Below, piece by piece: positions 1-7,752 of a stretch of 64,000 nt of DNA. Within the stretch, counting starts at the first letter, position 1. Every line of letters begins with the position of its first letter. Under the pieces are notes generated by a model. The model was not told where the DNA came from. It saw only the letters and a list, made by a program, of their open reading frames with translations, and made no database searches. A program made the translations under genes and the position numbers. The stretch comes from Frigoribacterium sp. Leaf186 (lineage in GTDB: Bacteria > Actinomycetota > Actinomycetes > Actinomycetales > Microbacteriaceae). Location: contig NZ_LMPQ01000001.1 in assembly GCF_001423905.1 (NCBI RefSeq), forward strand, positions 35,482-99,481, in the 5' to 3' direction.

Positions 1-255
1 GTGGCCCAGCTCGAACCGATCGCGGCCGACCTGGGGCTGACGCAGGCCCAGCTGTCGTTGGCGTGGGTGCTCGCGAACGAGAACGTCGCGTCGGCCATCA
101 TCGGGGCGTCGCGCCCCGAACAGGTCGAGTCGAACGCGAAGGCGTCGGGCGTCACGCTCGAGGCCGACGTCCTCTCGCGCATCGAGTCGATCTTCGAGGG
201 CCTGGCCGAGACCGACCCGCGCAAGACCCAGATGCCGAGCGGCCGCGAGGCCTGA
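1..255 (+). CDS. Aldo/keto reductase, C-terminal part (cut by window start)
   Basis: This is the last 84 residues of a protein whose beginning lies outside the window. The segment LTQAQLSLAWVLANENVASA followed by IIGASRPEQVESNAKA is the classic C-terminal part of the aldo/keto reductase TIM barrel, where the (I/V)(I/P)G(A/S) loop helps bind NADP(H). It resembles the AKR branch that includes potassium-channel beta-subunit-like oxidoreductases. The frame opens with a GTG at base 1, but that is an internal valine because the family is usually 300-340 aa. It ends just before a strong hairpin. The substrate cannot be told. Two more AKR genes follow within 3 kb, so this is part of an AKR-rich neighbourhood. 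Confidence 0.85.
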   Translation: MAQLEPIAADLGLTQAQLSLAWVLANENVASAIIGASRPEQVESNAKASGVTLEADVLSRIESIFEGLAETDPRKTQMPSGREA

Positions 256-272
256 CGCCGGCCTCTGACGCG

Positions 273-312
273 CGACGACGCCCCGCCACGATCTCGTGGC
301 GGGGCGTCGTCG
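273..312. terminator. Bidirectional hairpin terminator
   Basis: A perfect 19-bp inverted repeat (273-291 and 294-312) with a 2-nt centre lies between the convergent AKR and PEBP genes. There is no long T-run, which is usual in high-GC actinobacteria, so termination is inferred from stem strength and position. Confidence 0.75.
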
Positions 313-333
313 TGTCGTCCCCGGGGTGTCGGG

Positions 334-882
334 TCAGGCCGCGGGCACCTCGAAGGTGGCCGAGATGACGGCGCGAGCCAGGGTGTGGAAGTGCAGGTTG
401 AAGCCGAGGTACGCCGGGCTTGCGGTCTCGTCGACGCCGATCTTCTCGACGTCGAGGGCGTGCACGGCCACGAAGTACGTGTGCGGACCGTGGCCCTCGG
501 GCGGGGCCGCGCCGACGTAGCGGGCCAGGCCTCCGTCGTTCTTCAGCTGGATCGCGCCCTCGGGCAGGCCGGACCCCTGGTCGTCGCCCGCGCCCGACGG
601 CAACTCGGTCGTGTCCCCTGGCAGGTCGGCCACGGCCCAGTGCCAGAAGCCTGAGCCCGTGGGCGCGTAAGGGTCGTAGATCGTGACGGCGTAGCTCTTG
701 GTGCCCTCGGGTGCTCCGGACCAGCTCAGCTGCGGGCTGGCGTCATCGCCGCCGGGGCCCATGATGCCGCTCACCTGCGGGCGTCGCAGCTCGCCGCCGT
801 CGGTGATGTCGGTGCTCGTGAGCTCGAACTCGGGCACGATGCCGATGATGTCGTAGGGGCGGGTCAGGTTGGCGTCGGCCAT
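334..882 (-). CDS. YbhB/YbcL family (PEBP/Raf-kinase-inhibitor-like) protein
   Basis: The 182-residue product matches the bacterial phosphatidylethanolamine-binding-protein family. It has the anion-pocket segment [13 protein letters not shown] near residues 94-106, the bacterial counterpart of the DPDAP motif, and a later [13 protein letters not shown] segment corresponding to the second conserved PEBP block. There is no signal peptide or membrane segment, so it is probably cytoplasmic. The ATG at 882 is preceded by a good ribosome site (GAGGAG, about 6 nt away). The true ligand of bacterial members is mostly unknown. It is convergent with the upstream AKR and co-directional with two AKR genes, from which it is separated by a hairpin at 915-944. 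Confidence 0.9.
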   Translation of the reverse strand: MADANLTRPYDIIGIVPEFELTSTDITDGGELRRPQVSGIMGPGGDDASPQLSWSGAPEGTKSYAVTIYDPYAPTGSGFWHWAVADLPGDTTELPSGAGDDQGSGLPEGAIQLKNDGGLARYVGAAPPEGHGPHTYFVAVHALDVEKIGVDETASPAYLGFNLHFHTLARAVISATFEVPAA

Positions 883-914
883 GGTTTCTCCTCGTCGGTT
901 GGGGTGGTCGTGGC

Positions 915-944
915 GGTGCGCCCGCCCCGAGGGGCGGGCGCACC
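915..944. terminator. Hairpin between AKR and PEBP genes
   Basis: A perfect 14-bp stem (915-928 and 931-944) with a 2-nt loop sits just after the stop of the minus-strand AKR gene and before the PEBP gene. This suggests the two are separate transcription units. Confidence 0.7.
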
Positions 945-954
945 GGTGATCGGG

Positions 955-1818
955 TCAGGCGGCGTCGAGCCGCTGGATCTCGTCGGCCGAGAGCTTGATC
1001 GACGTCGCGGTCGCGGAGTTCATGATCGTCTGAGGCCGTGTCGACCCCGGGATGGGGATCACGAGTTCGGACTTCGCGAGCTCCCACGCGAGGGTGAGCA
1101 CCTGCGGGGTCACCCGTCGGGCGTTGGCGATCTCGGCGAACACGGCGTGCTTGGCGCCGAGCTCACCGGCGTTCGTGATGCCGCCGAGCGGGCTCCACGG
1201 CAAGAACGCGATGCCCATCTCGTCGCACAGCGCGAGCTCGACCTCGCTCGACCGGAAGGCGGGCGAGTACTGGTTCTGCACCGAGACGAGCCGGTCGTCG
1301 AGGACGTCGTTCGCCTCGCGGATCTGTTCCGGCGTCGCGTTCGAGATGCCCGCCATGCGGATCACGCCTTCGTCGAGCAGCTCGACCAGGGCCCCGATCG
1401 AGTCGGCGTAGGGGACGGCGGGGTCCGGCCGGTGGAACTGGTACAGGCCGATGGTCTCGACCCCGAGCCGCTTGGCCGAGGCCTTCGCGGCCTCCTTCAG
1501 GTACGCCGGGTCGCCGTTCTGCGCCCACGCACCCGCCTCGGGGCGCAGGTGACCGCCCTTGGTGGCGACGAGCACCTGGTCGGTGTCGGCGTGGTAGCTC
1601 TTCAGTGCCTTGGCGATGAGCAACTCGTTGTGGCCGACCTCGTCCTTGCCCGCCTGGTGGTAGGCGTCGGCCGTGTCGATCAGGGTGACGCCCTGTTCGA
1701 GCGCGGCGTGGATGGTCGCGATGCCCTGCTTCTCGTCGGGTCGGCCCTCGATCGACAGGGGCATCCCGCCCAAGCCGATGGCACTGACCGTCACGTCTCC
1801 GATGGTCCTGGTCTTCAT
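955..1818 (-). CDS. Aldo/keto reductase (NADPH-dependent oxidoreductase)
   Basis: The 287-residue protein is a complete short AKR. It starts MKTRTIGDVTVSAIGLGGMP. The catalytic Asp/Tyr loop reads LIDTADAYHQ, the catalytic Lys is in LVATKGG, and the His position lies in LYQFHRPD. The C-terminal cofactor loop reads LVIPIPGSTRPQT. The open frame extends much further upstream, but the ATG at 1818 carries a good Shine-Dalgarno (CGGAGGACG) and matches the family N-terminus, so the extension is rejected. The gene follows another AKR (1832-2803) by 13 nt on the same strand and is probably cotranscribed with it. Reduction of aldehydes or ketones with NADPH is the family activity; the substrate is unknown. 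Confidence 0.9.
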   Translation of the reverse strand: MKTRTIGDVTVSAIGLGGMPLSIEGRPDEKQGIATIHAALEQGVTLIDTADAYHQAGKDEVGHNELLIAKALKSYHADTDQVLVATKGGHLRPEAGAWAQNGDPAYLKEAAKASAKRLGVETIGLYQFHRPDPAVPYADSIGALVELLDEGVIRMAGISNATPEQIREANDVLDDRLVSVQNQYSPAFRSSEVELALCDEMGIAFLPWSPLGGITNAGELGAKHAVFAEIANARRVTPQVLTLAWELAKSELVIPIPGSTRPQTIMNSATATSIKLSADEIQRLDAA

Positions 1819-1831
1819 GTCGTCCTCCGGT

Positions 1832-2803
1832 TCACCACGCGTAGTCCTCGGGCGACGTGTCGTGCCCGGGGAAGATCTCGTCCAGCCGCGCCAGCGCGGC
1901 CTCGTCCAGCTCGACGTCGACGGCAGCGACCGCCGACTCCAGTTGTGCCATGGTCCGCGGGCCGGTGATCGGCCCGGTGACGCCCGGCTGGTGCAGCAGC
2001 CACGCGAGGGCGACCTCGCCCGGGGCGTGGCCGAGTTCACGCGCGAAGGCCTCGTAGGCCTCGAGCTGCTCACGGTGGGCGGCGACGTAGTCGGCGCTAC
2101 GTCCCTCGAGGCGACGCGAGCCCTCCTCCGTCTTCTCGATGACGCCACCCAGCAGTCCACCGTTCAGTGGCGACCACGGGATCATGCCGAGACCGTAGTG
2201 GCGGGCCGCGGGCAGGGTCTCCCGTTCGACGTCACGCACGATGAGGTTGTAGATCGACTGCTCGCTCACGAGCCCCGTGAAGTGCCGGGCCTTCGCGGCT
2301 TCCTGCGCCTGGGCGATGTGCCAGCCCGCGAAGTTGCTGCTGCCGACGTACAGCACCTTGCCCTGCTGCACGGCGACCTCCATGGCCTGCCAGATCTCGT
2401 CCCAAGGCGTCTCGCGGTCGACGTGGTGGAACTGGTAGAGGTCGATGTGGTCCGTCTGCAGGCGCGAGAGGCTCGCGTCGAGGGCGCGGCGGATGTTCAG
2501 CGCGCTGAGCTTGCCGTCGTTGGGCCAGTCGCCCATGTCGCCGTACAGCTTGGTGGCGAGGACGGTCTTCTCCCGTCGCCCCCCGCCGCGGGCGAACCAC
2601 CGCCCGATGATCTGCTCGGTGATGCCTTCGCCCTTCTCCCAGCCGTAGACGTTCGCCGTGTCGAAGAAGTTGACGCCGAGCTCGTGGGCCCGGTCCATGA
2701 TCGCGTGGGAGTCGTCCTCCGTGGTCTGCGGCCCGAAGTTCATCGTGCCGAGCACGGCCCGTGAGACGGACAACCCTGTGCGTCCGAGGTGTGTGTAATC
2801 CAT
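1832..2803 (-). CDS. Aldo/keto reductase (potassium-channel beta-subunit-like branch)
   Basis: The 323-residue product begins MDYTHLGRTGLSVSRAVLGT, typical of the larger AKR subfamily. The catalytic residues are visible: Asp and Tyr in NFFDTANVYGW, Lys in LATKLYG, and His in DLYQFHHVD. The C-terminal loop GPITGPRTMAQLESA binds the cofactor. The length is normal. The start at 2803 has a GGAGG about 13 nt upstream, slightly far but acceptable. It is divergent from the small membrane protein at 2866 and leads a two-gene AKR unit with 955-1818. It is likely a cytoplasmic NADP(H)-dependent reductase or dehydrogenase of unknown substrate. Confidence 0.9.
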   Translation of the reverse strand: MDYTHLGRTGLSVSRAVLGTMNFGPQTTEDDSHAIMDRAHELGVNFFDTANVYGWEKGEGITEQIIGRWFARGGGRREKTVLATKLYGDMGDWPNDGKLSALNIRRALDASLSRLQTDHIDLYQFHHVDRETPWDEIWQAMEVAVQQGKVLYVGSSNFAGWHIAQAQEAAKARHFTGLVSEQSIYNLIVRDVERETLPAARHYGLGMIPWSPLNGGLLGGVIEKTEEGSRRLEGRSADYVAAHREQLEAYEAFARELGHAPGEVALAWLLHQPGVTGPITGPRTMAQLESAVAAVDVELDEAALARLDEIFPGHDTSPEDYAW

Positions 2804-2852
2804 GTTCCCTGGTTACCCCCTCCTCCACGGTGTCGCTCACAGGAACGCCCCT

Positions 2853-2858
2853 TAGCGT
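2853..2858 (+). promoter_or_regulatory. -10 element TAGCGT, leaderless start
   Basis: TAGCGT ends exactly 7 nt before the ATG at 2866 and there is no Shine-Dalgarno. That spacing puts transcription start at the start codon, as in leaderless actinobacterial mRNAs. Confidence 0.6.
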
Positions 2859-2865
2859 CGGGTCC

Positions 2866-3273
2866 ATGACCGAGCAGCCCGAGAGCCCGGACGGCATCCC
2901 GCCGACGCCCCCTCACGATCGTGCACCGCATCGCGGGCGCCGGCGACGCGCGCTCCACGAAGCCCATGCCCGCATGCGCCTCCGGCTCGACTCCCGTCCC
3001 CGGCTCCGACTGCTCTACAAGGTCGGCGTCGGCGTGCTCGGCGGCCTCGTCGTCGTGGTCGGTCTGATCCTCGTGCCGCTGCCCGGTCCGGGTTGGCTCG
3101 TCGTCTTCCTCGGGGTGGCCCTGCTGGGCACCGAGTTCCCGGCGGCGCACCGCATCACGCAGTGGGTGCGTCGCCTCGTCCGCCGGGCACGGCTCCGCTG
3201 GCGCGCCTGGCGCGTCGCCCGCTCCGCCCGCCGGGCCACCGCCACGCGACCGGCGGCCACGCCGACGCGGTGA
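2866..3273 (+). CDS. TIGR02611-type PGPGW small membrane protein
   Basis: The 135-residue protein has a basic N-terminus, one strong membrane segment (about residues 46-65) running into the LPLPGPGWLVVFLGVALLG block, and a very Arg-rich C-terminal tail. The PGPGW signature with hydrophobic flanks marks an actinobacterial family of unknown function (TIGR02611, assignment from memory). An in-frame ATG exists 105 nt upstream at 2761, but the ATG at 2866 fits both the family start and a -10 element 7 nt before it. The basic tail would face the cytoplasm. No operon partner is evident; the next gene starts 67 nt later with its own -10 element. Confidence 0.8.
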   Translation: MTEQPESPDGIPPTPPHDRAPHRGRRRRALHEAHARMRLRLDSRPRLRLLYKVGVGVLGGLVVVVGLILVPLPGPGWLVVFLGVALLGTEFPAAHRITQWVRRLVRRARLRWRAWRVARSARRATATRPAATPTR

Positions 3274-3327
3274 TCGGCCGAACCATCCCGGGCCCGGGCA
3301 CCGACCCGTCGCCCAGGAGGCGTTCGG

Positions 3328-3333
3328 TAAGGT
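3328..3333 (+). promoter_or_regulatory. -10 element TAAGGT, leaderless start
   Basis: TAAGGT lies exactly 7 nt before the GTG at 3341 with no ribosome site close by, indicating a leaderless transcript. Confidence 0.6.
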
Positions 3334-3340
3334 CGCCGTC

Positions 3341-4288
3341 GTGACGCCCAGCCCCGCCTCCGCCACGCCCTACGAGGTGCTCGGCGTGCCGTCGACGGCG
3401 TCGACCGACGAGCTGCGTCGGGCCTACCGGCGCCTCGCTCGCCAGACCCACCCCGACCTCGGCGGCACGGCCCAGGCGTTCCGCGACCTCCAGCACGCCT
3501 GGCAGCAGGTCGGCACGCCCGAGGCCCGCGCCGACTACGACCGCGGCTCGGGCTCGCGCAGCACCGCTCCGTCGGGCAGCGCGCGGTCGGCCGGGTCGAG
3601 CGCCCCCGGGTGGTCGCCGCCACCCCGCGAGCCCGCCCGCACCGACTCCAAGCCCAAGGCCCGCGTCCACGGGCACCCGGGAGGCGCGAACCGCGAGCGG
3701 TACCTCGGCCTGATGCGCGAGTGGGTCGGTCGGGGCGTTCCCCTCGACGACCCGTACGACGAGCGCCTCGTCCGCACCGCGCCTCCCGAGATCCGCCACG
3801 TCCTGGCTGACGCGATGGCCGAGGAGGCCACCGTCGCCGCCGTCACCGAGCTCGGCATCGGGTTCACGATCTGGAGCGACGTCGACGCCGGCGCCGAGGG
3901 CAAGCTCGACCACGTCGTGCTCGGCCCGTCCGGGCTGTTCGCGATCCAGTCATCCGACTGGGGCAGCGAGGTGCAGGTGTCCCGCGGCGAGCTCGTCGGT
4001 CGGGGCATCCCCGACGACGAGGAGCCCGTGCGCGACCTCACGCGACAGGCCCGCGCCGTCCGTCGCGAGACCCGCGTCTCGTTCACGGCTCAGCTGATCG
4101 TCGTGCCGGACGACGACTTCGCGCCCGCCCTCGAGAAGGTCGGGCGTCGGGCCGGGGGCACCTGGGTGCTCCGGCGCTCGTTGTTGCCGCAGGTGCTACG
4201 TCACGGGCCCGAACTCGGTGACCGCACGAGCATCTCCGACGTCTTCGAGGTCCGGGCCCGGTTGCAGCAGGCCATCCGCTTCGTCTGA
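3341..4288 (+). CDS. J-domain protein with C-terminal NERD-like domain
   Basis: The 315-residue protein has an N-terminal J domain (residues 9-67) with the HPD tripeptide at 37-39, which is essential for stimulating an Hsp70/DnaK partner. No Gly/Phe region or zinc domain follows, so it is a type III J protein. After a Ser/Pro linker (about 68-105), residues 150-300 resemble the nuclease-related (NERD) fold, including KLDHVVLGPSGLFAIQSSDW, similar to the D-hh-hhhh-p-G-hhhIE/Q core of restriction-like nucleases. The usual acidic or Lys catalytic residues after this strand are not clearly retained, so activity is doubtful. The leaderless -10 supports the GTG start. The role is unknown; the fusion suggests a chaperone-linked protein acting on nucleic acid. 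Confidence 0.75.
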   Translation: MTPSPASATPYEVLGVPSTASTDELRRAYRRLARQTHPDLGGTAQAFRDLQHAWQQVGTPEARADYDRGSGSRSTAPSGSARSAGSSAPGWSPPPREPARTDSKPKARVHGHPGGANRERYLGLMREWVGRGVPLDDPYDERLVRTAPPEIRHVLADAMAEEATVAAVTELGIGFTIWSDVDAGAEGKLDHVVLGPSGLFAIQSSDWGSEVQVSRGELVGRGIPDDEEPVRDLTRQARAVRRETRVSFTAQLIVVPDDDFAPALEKVGRRAGGTWVLRRSLLPQVLRHGPELGDRTSISDVFEVRARLQQAIRFV

Positions 4289-4376
4289 CCGGGGCTGGTG
4301 CGCGAGCCGCGCAGGGTGCACGCTGGGCGTGACGCCGGCGTCGGTCGGTCGTCCCCGTCCGAGAGAGGGGCACCCC

Positions 4377-4763
4377 GTGTTCCGTCCGCAGTCCGGCTAC
4401 TCCGGCTTCAGCGTCGACGACGTGGCCGCGGCCGTCTCGTTCTACCGTGACGTCCTCGGCCTCGAGACCGAGGTCGTCGTCGAGGGTCAGATGGTCCGCC
4501 TCCGTCTGCCGGGAGGCGCCGCGTGGGTCTTCGTCTACGGCAAGCCCGACCACGTACCGGCGTCGTACACCGTGCTGAACCTCGTCGTCGACGACCTCGA
4601 CGCGGCCCTCGACGACCTGGCCGATTCCGGGCTCGAGCCGCAGCACTACGGCGGCCACGCCGACGGACGGGGCGTCCTGCGCGGCCGCAGCGTCGGCATG
4701 GGGCCCGACATCGCCTGGTTCACCGATCCGGCCGGCAACGTCTTCTCGGTGCAGCAGCCCTAG
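4377..4763 (+). CDS. VOC (glyoxalase/bleomycin-resistance) family protein
   Basis: The 128-residue product fits one vicinal-oxygen-chelate domain. It begins with SGYSGFSVDDVAAAVSFYRD and a VLGLE segment, then a TVLNLVVDDLDAALDDLADS strand-helix unit, and ends WFTDPAGNVFSVQQP, the conserved C-terminal strand of the family. The GTG at 4377 was chosen because GAGAGAGGGG lies 7 nt upstream and the protein then begins at the domain boundary; the open frame upstream has no support. The family includes metal-dependent lyases, dioxygenases and antibiotic-binding proteins, and the function here cannot be assigned. Confidence 0.85.
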   Translation: MFRPQSGYSGFSVDDVAAAVSFYRDVLGLETEVVVEGQMVRLRLPGGAAWVFVYGKPDHVPASYTVLNLVVDDLDAALDDLADSGLEPQHYGGHADGRGVLRGRSVGMGPDIAWFTDPAGNVFSVQQP

Positions 4764-4785
4764 GGCTCCGCCCGGGGCGGACCGA

Positions 4786-4819
4786 GGAGGCGCGGCGCCG
4801 GACGCCGGTGGAGGCGCGG
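4786..4819. repeat. Two copies of intergenic motif GGAGGCGCGG
   Basis: The 10-mer GGAGGCGCGG occurs at 4786-4795 and 4810-4819. The same 10-mer appears in other gaps of this window (7623, 23327, 55054 on the minus strand, 55087), so it looks like a dispersed repeat. The rest of the 4764-4991 gap holds only the hairpin at 4835-4867 and the Nudix promoter. Confidence 0.6.
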
Positions 4820-4834
4820 CACCCGAGACGGGCA

Positions 4835-4867
4835 GGACTGGCCCGGCATCGGGTTCCGGGCCAGTCC
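4835..4867. terminator. Hairpin terminator after the VOC gene
   Basis: A perfect 12-bp inverted repeat (4835-4846 and 4856-4867, GGACTGGCCCGG and its complement) with a 9-nt loop lies 71 nt after the VOC stop codon. Confidence 0.65.
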
Positions 4868-4978
4868 CAGGTGTTCCTTCGGAGCGCGTCGGCGCATCGG
4901 TTGGGTCGGGACGCGACCGGCCGGGCGCTCGAGGCGACCGGCGTCGCGGACGCGAGCACCGCCTCCCGGTCGCTGTGG

Positions 4979-4984
4979 CAAGCT
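4979..4984 (+). promoter_or_regulatory. -10-like CAAGCT, probable leaderless start
   Basis: CAAGCT (one mismatch to TANNNT) lies 7 nt before the GTG at 4992. The preceding GTGG matches the similar site before the Rv2175c-like gene at 23357. There is no Shine-Dalgarno. Confidence 0.4.
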
Positions 4985-4991
4985 CGTCCGT

Positions 4992-5969
4992 GTGAACACG
5001 CACGAGCCCGCGGACGGCTGGGTCGAGGCCCCCGACGGGCGCCGGTTCTGGGGCCGCGCCGGGGCCGCGGGGCTGCTCGTCGTCGACGAGGGCGGCCGGG
5101 TGCTGCTGCAGCACCGGGCCGACTGGAGCCACTTCGGGGGCACCTGGGGGCTGCCGGGGGGCGCGCGTCACCACGACGAGAGCGCCGTCGAGGGTGCCTT
5201 GCGCGAGAGCGGCGAAGAAGCCGCCGTCCCGGGCGACGCGCTGCGGCTGCTCTTCTCGTCCACGCTCGACCTGGGCTTCTGGTCGTACACGACCGTCGTC
5301 GCCCGGGCGCTCCGGCCGTTCGAACCGGTCGTCTCCGACCCCGAGAGCATCGCCCTCGGCTGGGTCGCGGCCGACGACGTGGCCGACCTGCCGCTGCACC
5401 CGGGGTTCGCGGCGTCCTGGCCGAGGCTCCGCGCCGAACTCGAGAGCGAGGTCCACGTCGTCGTGGACGTCGCCAACGTCCTGGGCTCGCGGCCCGACGG
5501 GTGGTGGCGCGACCGCGTCGGTGCCACCGATCGGCTGCTCGCCGTCCTGTCGCGCAGCGCCCGTGCCGGTGTCGCCGCCTCGTCGCTGACGCCGGACGGG
5601 GACGAGTCGTCCGCGGGCCGCTCGGCCGCGCCGGCGTCGGCCGCGGGCAGCGACGCCCGTGCCTTCGCGGACGACTCCGCCACCGAGCCGCCGGGGGCGC
5701 CGACCTGGCGCTGGCCCACGGTGACCGCGGTCGTCGAAGGCGAGGCCCGCGCGGTCGGCGACGCGTTCGACGCCGTGACCGTCGTCCGAGCCGAGACGGA
5801 CGGCGACTCGGCCGTGGTGGCCCGGGTGCGGTCTCTCCTCGCGGCGCCGGGCCCCGTGCCCCGCGTGGTCGTCGTGACCGCGGACCAAGCCCTGGCCGAC
5901 TCGGTCCGTGCCGAGGGAGCAGTCGTCCTCCGCCCCGGGGCGTTCCGGCGCGCGGTCGGACTCGACTGA
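4992..5969 (+). CDS. Nudix hydrolase fused to a NYN/PIN-like domain
   Basis: The 325-residue protein has two parts. Residues about 20-140 form a Nudix fold with WGLPGG and the Nudix box GARHHDESAVEGALRESGEE; the core RE..EE metal ligands are present, although the small residues after them deviate from consensus. Residues about 152-325 begin VHVVVDVANVLGSRPDGWWR and end VVVVTADQALADSVRAEGA, which resembles the NYN/PIN-like nuclease fold, where early VxDxxN and late TxDxxL acidic residues bind metal. A Ser/Ala/Asp-rich linker (about 195-235) interrupts the second domain. The expected activities are hydrolysis of a nucleoside-diphosphate-linked compound and possibly an RNase-like function. The gene is monocistronic and ends at a strong hairpin. 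Confidence 0.8.
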   Translation: MNTHEPADGWVEAPDGRRFWGRAGAAGLLVVDEGGRVLLQHRADWSHFGGTWGLPGGARHHDESAVEGALRESGEEAAVPGDALRLLFSSTLDLGFWSYTTVVARALRPFEPVVSDPESIALGWVAADDVADLPLHPGFAASWPRLRAELESEVHVVVDVANVLGSRPDGWWRDRVGATDRLLAVLSRSARAGVAASSLTPDGDESSAGRSAAPASAAGSDARAFADDSATEPPGAPTWRWPTVTAVVEGEARAVGDAFDAVTVVRAETDGDSAVVARVRSLLAAPGPVPRVVVVTADQALADSVRAEGAVVLRPGAFRRAVGLD

Positions 5970-5972
5970 GAC

Positions 5973-6014
5973 GCACGACGGCCCGTCCCACCGGGGTGGG
6001 ACGGGCCGTCGTGC
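5973..6014. terminator. Bidirectional hairpin terminator
   Basis: A perfect 20-bp stem (5973-5992 and 5995-6014) with a 2-nt centre lies between the convergent Nudix and protease genes. Confidence 0.8.
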
Positions 6015-6030
6015 GGTCGTGGCCGGGGGA

Positions 6031-7521
6031 TCAGGCGGCGGGGCCGTCGCCCAGCGTGACGGTCGCGGTGTGCGAGGCCCCGGCGGCGTCGGTCCAGGTC
6101 ACCGAGACCTGGTCTCCCGACTCGTGGGCCTGGATCGCCGCCGTGAGGGCCGACGCGTCGGCGACGGGCGTCCCGTCCACCGCCGTGATGACGTCGCCCG
6201 CGACGAGCCCTGCCGACGCCGCGGCGCTTCCCTCGACCGTTCCCGCGATCGTGACGCCGCCCGCAGTGCCCGTGGCCGTGCTCGAGATCTGCGCCCCGAG
6301 GAAGGCGGGCAGTCCGATCTGCACGGTCGAGCTGCCCGTGCCCGACTCGATCTGCTTCGCGATCGCGAGGGCGTGGTCGATGGGGATGGCGTACCCGGTG
6401 ACGGTCGACGACCCCTGGGACGCCGCGGTCACGATGCCCACGACGTCGCCGTCGGCGTCGCGCAGCGGGCCGCCTGAATCACCCGAGACCACGTCCGCGT
6501 CCACCTCGATCAGGCCCGAGAGCGACTCGGTGCCCGAGCCGGACTCGCTCTGCACGGTGATCGACTGGTCCGTCGCCCGCACGGTGCCCTGGGCGGTGAC
6601 GAGGTCACCCGTGCCCTCGGCGTTGCCCGTCGAGTGCACGGCGTCCCCGGTGGCGACGTCGCCCGACGAGTCGAAGCTCACCGGGTCGAGGCCCGTCGCG
6701 TCCTGCAGCTTCAGCACGGCCACGTCGTTGGTCGCGTCGGTGCCCACGACGTCGGCCGTGTAGGTCTTCCCCGTCGACTCGACGGTCACCTGGATGCTGG
6801 TGGCGCCCTGGACGACGTGGTTGTTGGTCAGGACGAGTCCGCCCGAGGTCAGGATCATGCCCGTGCCCGCCGACTTGTACGAGGCGTCGTAGTTCAGGGT
6901 CGAGACGATGGTGACGACGCCGGCCTTCTCGTCGTCGGTCGCCGCGGTGGCGCTGCTCTGGGTCGACGAGCCCTGCGAGGTCGACCCGCCCTGCGACGAC
7001 CCGCCCTGCGACGACCCGCCCTGCGGCGTCGATCCACCGAACGGCGAGGTCGAGCCGTCCGACCCGCTTCCGGGCTGCGTGAGTTGGGGCAGCAGCTCGA
7101 GCGCCTGGCGTTCGCTCGCGGCCTGGGCCGCGGCGGCACCGGCCGTCCGGCCCGCGGCGTAGGCCCCGCCGCCTGCCGCACCCGCGACGATGACGAAGGC
7201 CGCGGCCGCCCCGGTGAGGGCCAGCCACTTCTTGGACCGGCGCGGTCCGGCCGGGCCGCCGAAGGCCGGGGGCACCGTTCCCGGGGCGCCGTCACCGGCG
7301 CCGCCCGCCGGCGGGGTGACGGACGTGGCGTCGTAGGACTGGTGCGAGTCGTCACCGGCCATCCAGGTCGGTGCGGCCGACACGTATCGCGCGTCGGACG
7401 AGCCGGAGACGTGGGGGAGCGTCCGTGCCTCGGCGGGCTGCTCGGGGGTCGACGCGGCGGGGGTCGTGGGCGTCGCGTCGTTCGGGGTGCCGGTCGTGGC
7501 GTCGCCGTCTCGGTCGTTCAT
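6031..7521 (-). CDS. HtrA-type trypsin-like serine protease with PDZ domain
   Basis: The 496-residue membrane-anchored protease has a long Pro/Thr/Gly-rich cytoplasmic N-terminus, one membrane helix (about 98-121) preceded by PRRSKK, an extracellular Ser/Gly/Gln linker, a trypsin-like domain and a C-terminal PDZ domain (about 395-490). The catalytic triad is complete: His235 in TNNHVV, Asp266 in TNDVAVL and Ser349 in SGDSGGP. This is the DegP/HtrA-PepD layout of envelope quality-control proteases. The ATG at 7521 follows an excellent AGGAGG; the upstream open frame is rejected. The linker contains three GGSSQ-type repeats encoded by 15-bp tandem units at 6983-7027. There is no operon partner, and the neighbouring gene is divergent. 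Confidence 0.92.
   Translation of the reverse strand: MNDRDGDATTGTPNDATPTTPAASTPEQPAEARTLPHVSGSSDARYVSAAPTWMAGDDSHQSYDATSVTPPAGGAGDGAPGTVPPAFGGPAGPRRSKKWLALTGAAAAFVIVAGAAGGGAYAAGRTAGAAAAQAASERQALELLPQLTQPGSGSDGSTSPFGGSTPQGGSSQGGSSQGGSTSQGSSTQSSATAATDDEKAGVVTIVSTLNYDASYKSAGTGMILTSGGLVLTNNHVVQGATSIQVTVESTGKTYTADVVGTDATNDVAVLKLQDATGLDPVSFDSSGDVATGDAVHSTGNAEGTGDLVTAQGTVRATDQSITVQSESGSGTESLSGLIEVDADVVSGDSGGPLRDADGDVVGIVTAASQGSSTVTGYAIPIDHALAIAKQIESGTGSSTVQIGLPAFLGAQISSTATGTAGGVTIAGTVEGSAAASAGLVAGDVITAVDGTPVADASALTAAIQAHESGDQVSVTWTDAAGASHTATVTLGDGPAA
6983..7027. repeat. 15-bp tandem repeat x3 in the protease linker
   Basis: Three units of GACCCGCCCTGCGAC (the last with one change) encode repeated GGSSQ in the extracellular linker of the HtrA-type protease. 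Such in-frame repeats can change copy number by slippage. Confidence 0.8.
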
Positions 7522-7622
7522 GGTGTGCCTCCTGTGGCGTGGTGGTGACGATGGGTCCATGGAACGGGGCGATCCCAAGAGATACCTATGACGAGGCCTC
7601 GAAGCGGTCGGGAGTCGCATGT

Positions 7623-7632
7623 GGAGGCGCGG
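7623..7632 (+). repeat. Intergenic motif GGAGGCGCGG
   Basis: A single copy lies in the 231-bp divergent gap between the protease and garA. Apart from this and the garA promoter I see nothing else in the gap. Confidence 0.4.
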
Positions 7633-7702
7633 TGAGCGAGATCGAGGCGGCCTCCGCTTTCCGGGGGCTGCCGTCCGGACGAGCCAGCTGCGAAATCGGT
7701 TC

Positions 7703-7730
7703 TCGACGAGGGTCGGAGTTCCGATACGCT
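7703..7730 (+). promoter_or_regulatory. Probable garA promoter
   Basis: TCGACG (7703-7708) and TACGCT (7725-7730) are separated by 16 nt and sit just upstream of an AAAGGAGGT ribosome site. This is a typical loose actinobacterial housekeeping promoter. Confidence 0.45.
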
Positions 7731-7752
7731 GGGACGTCAAAGGAGGTCCACG

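Noticed and set aside
4083..5888. 601-codon antisense frame opposite the VOC and Nudix genes
   Set aside because: Low-complexity shadow; the plus-strand genes have clear domains and starts.
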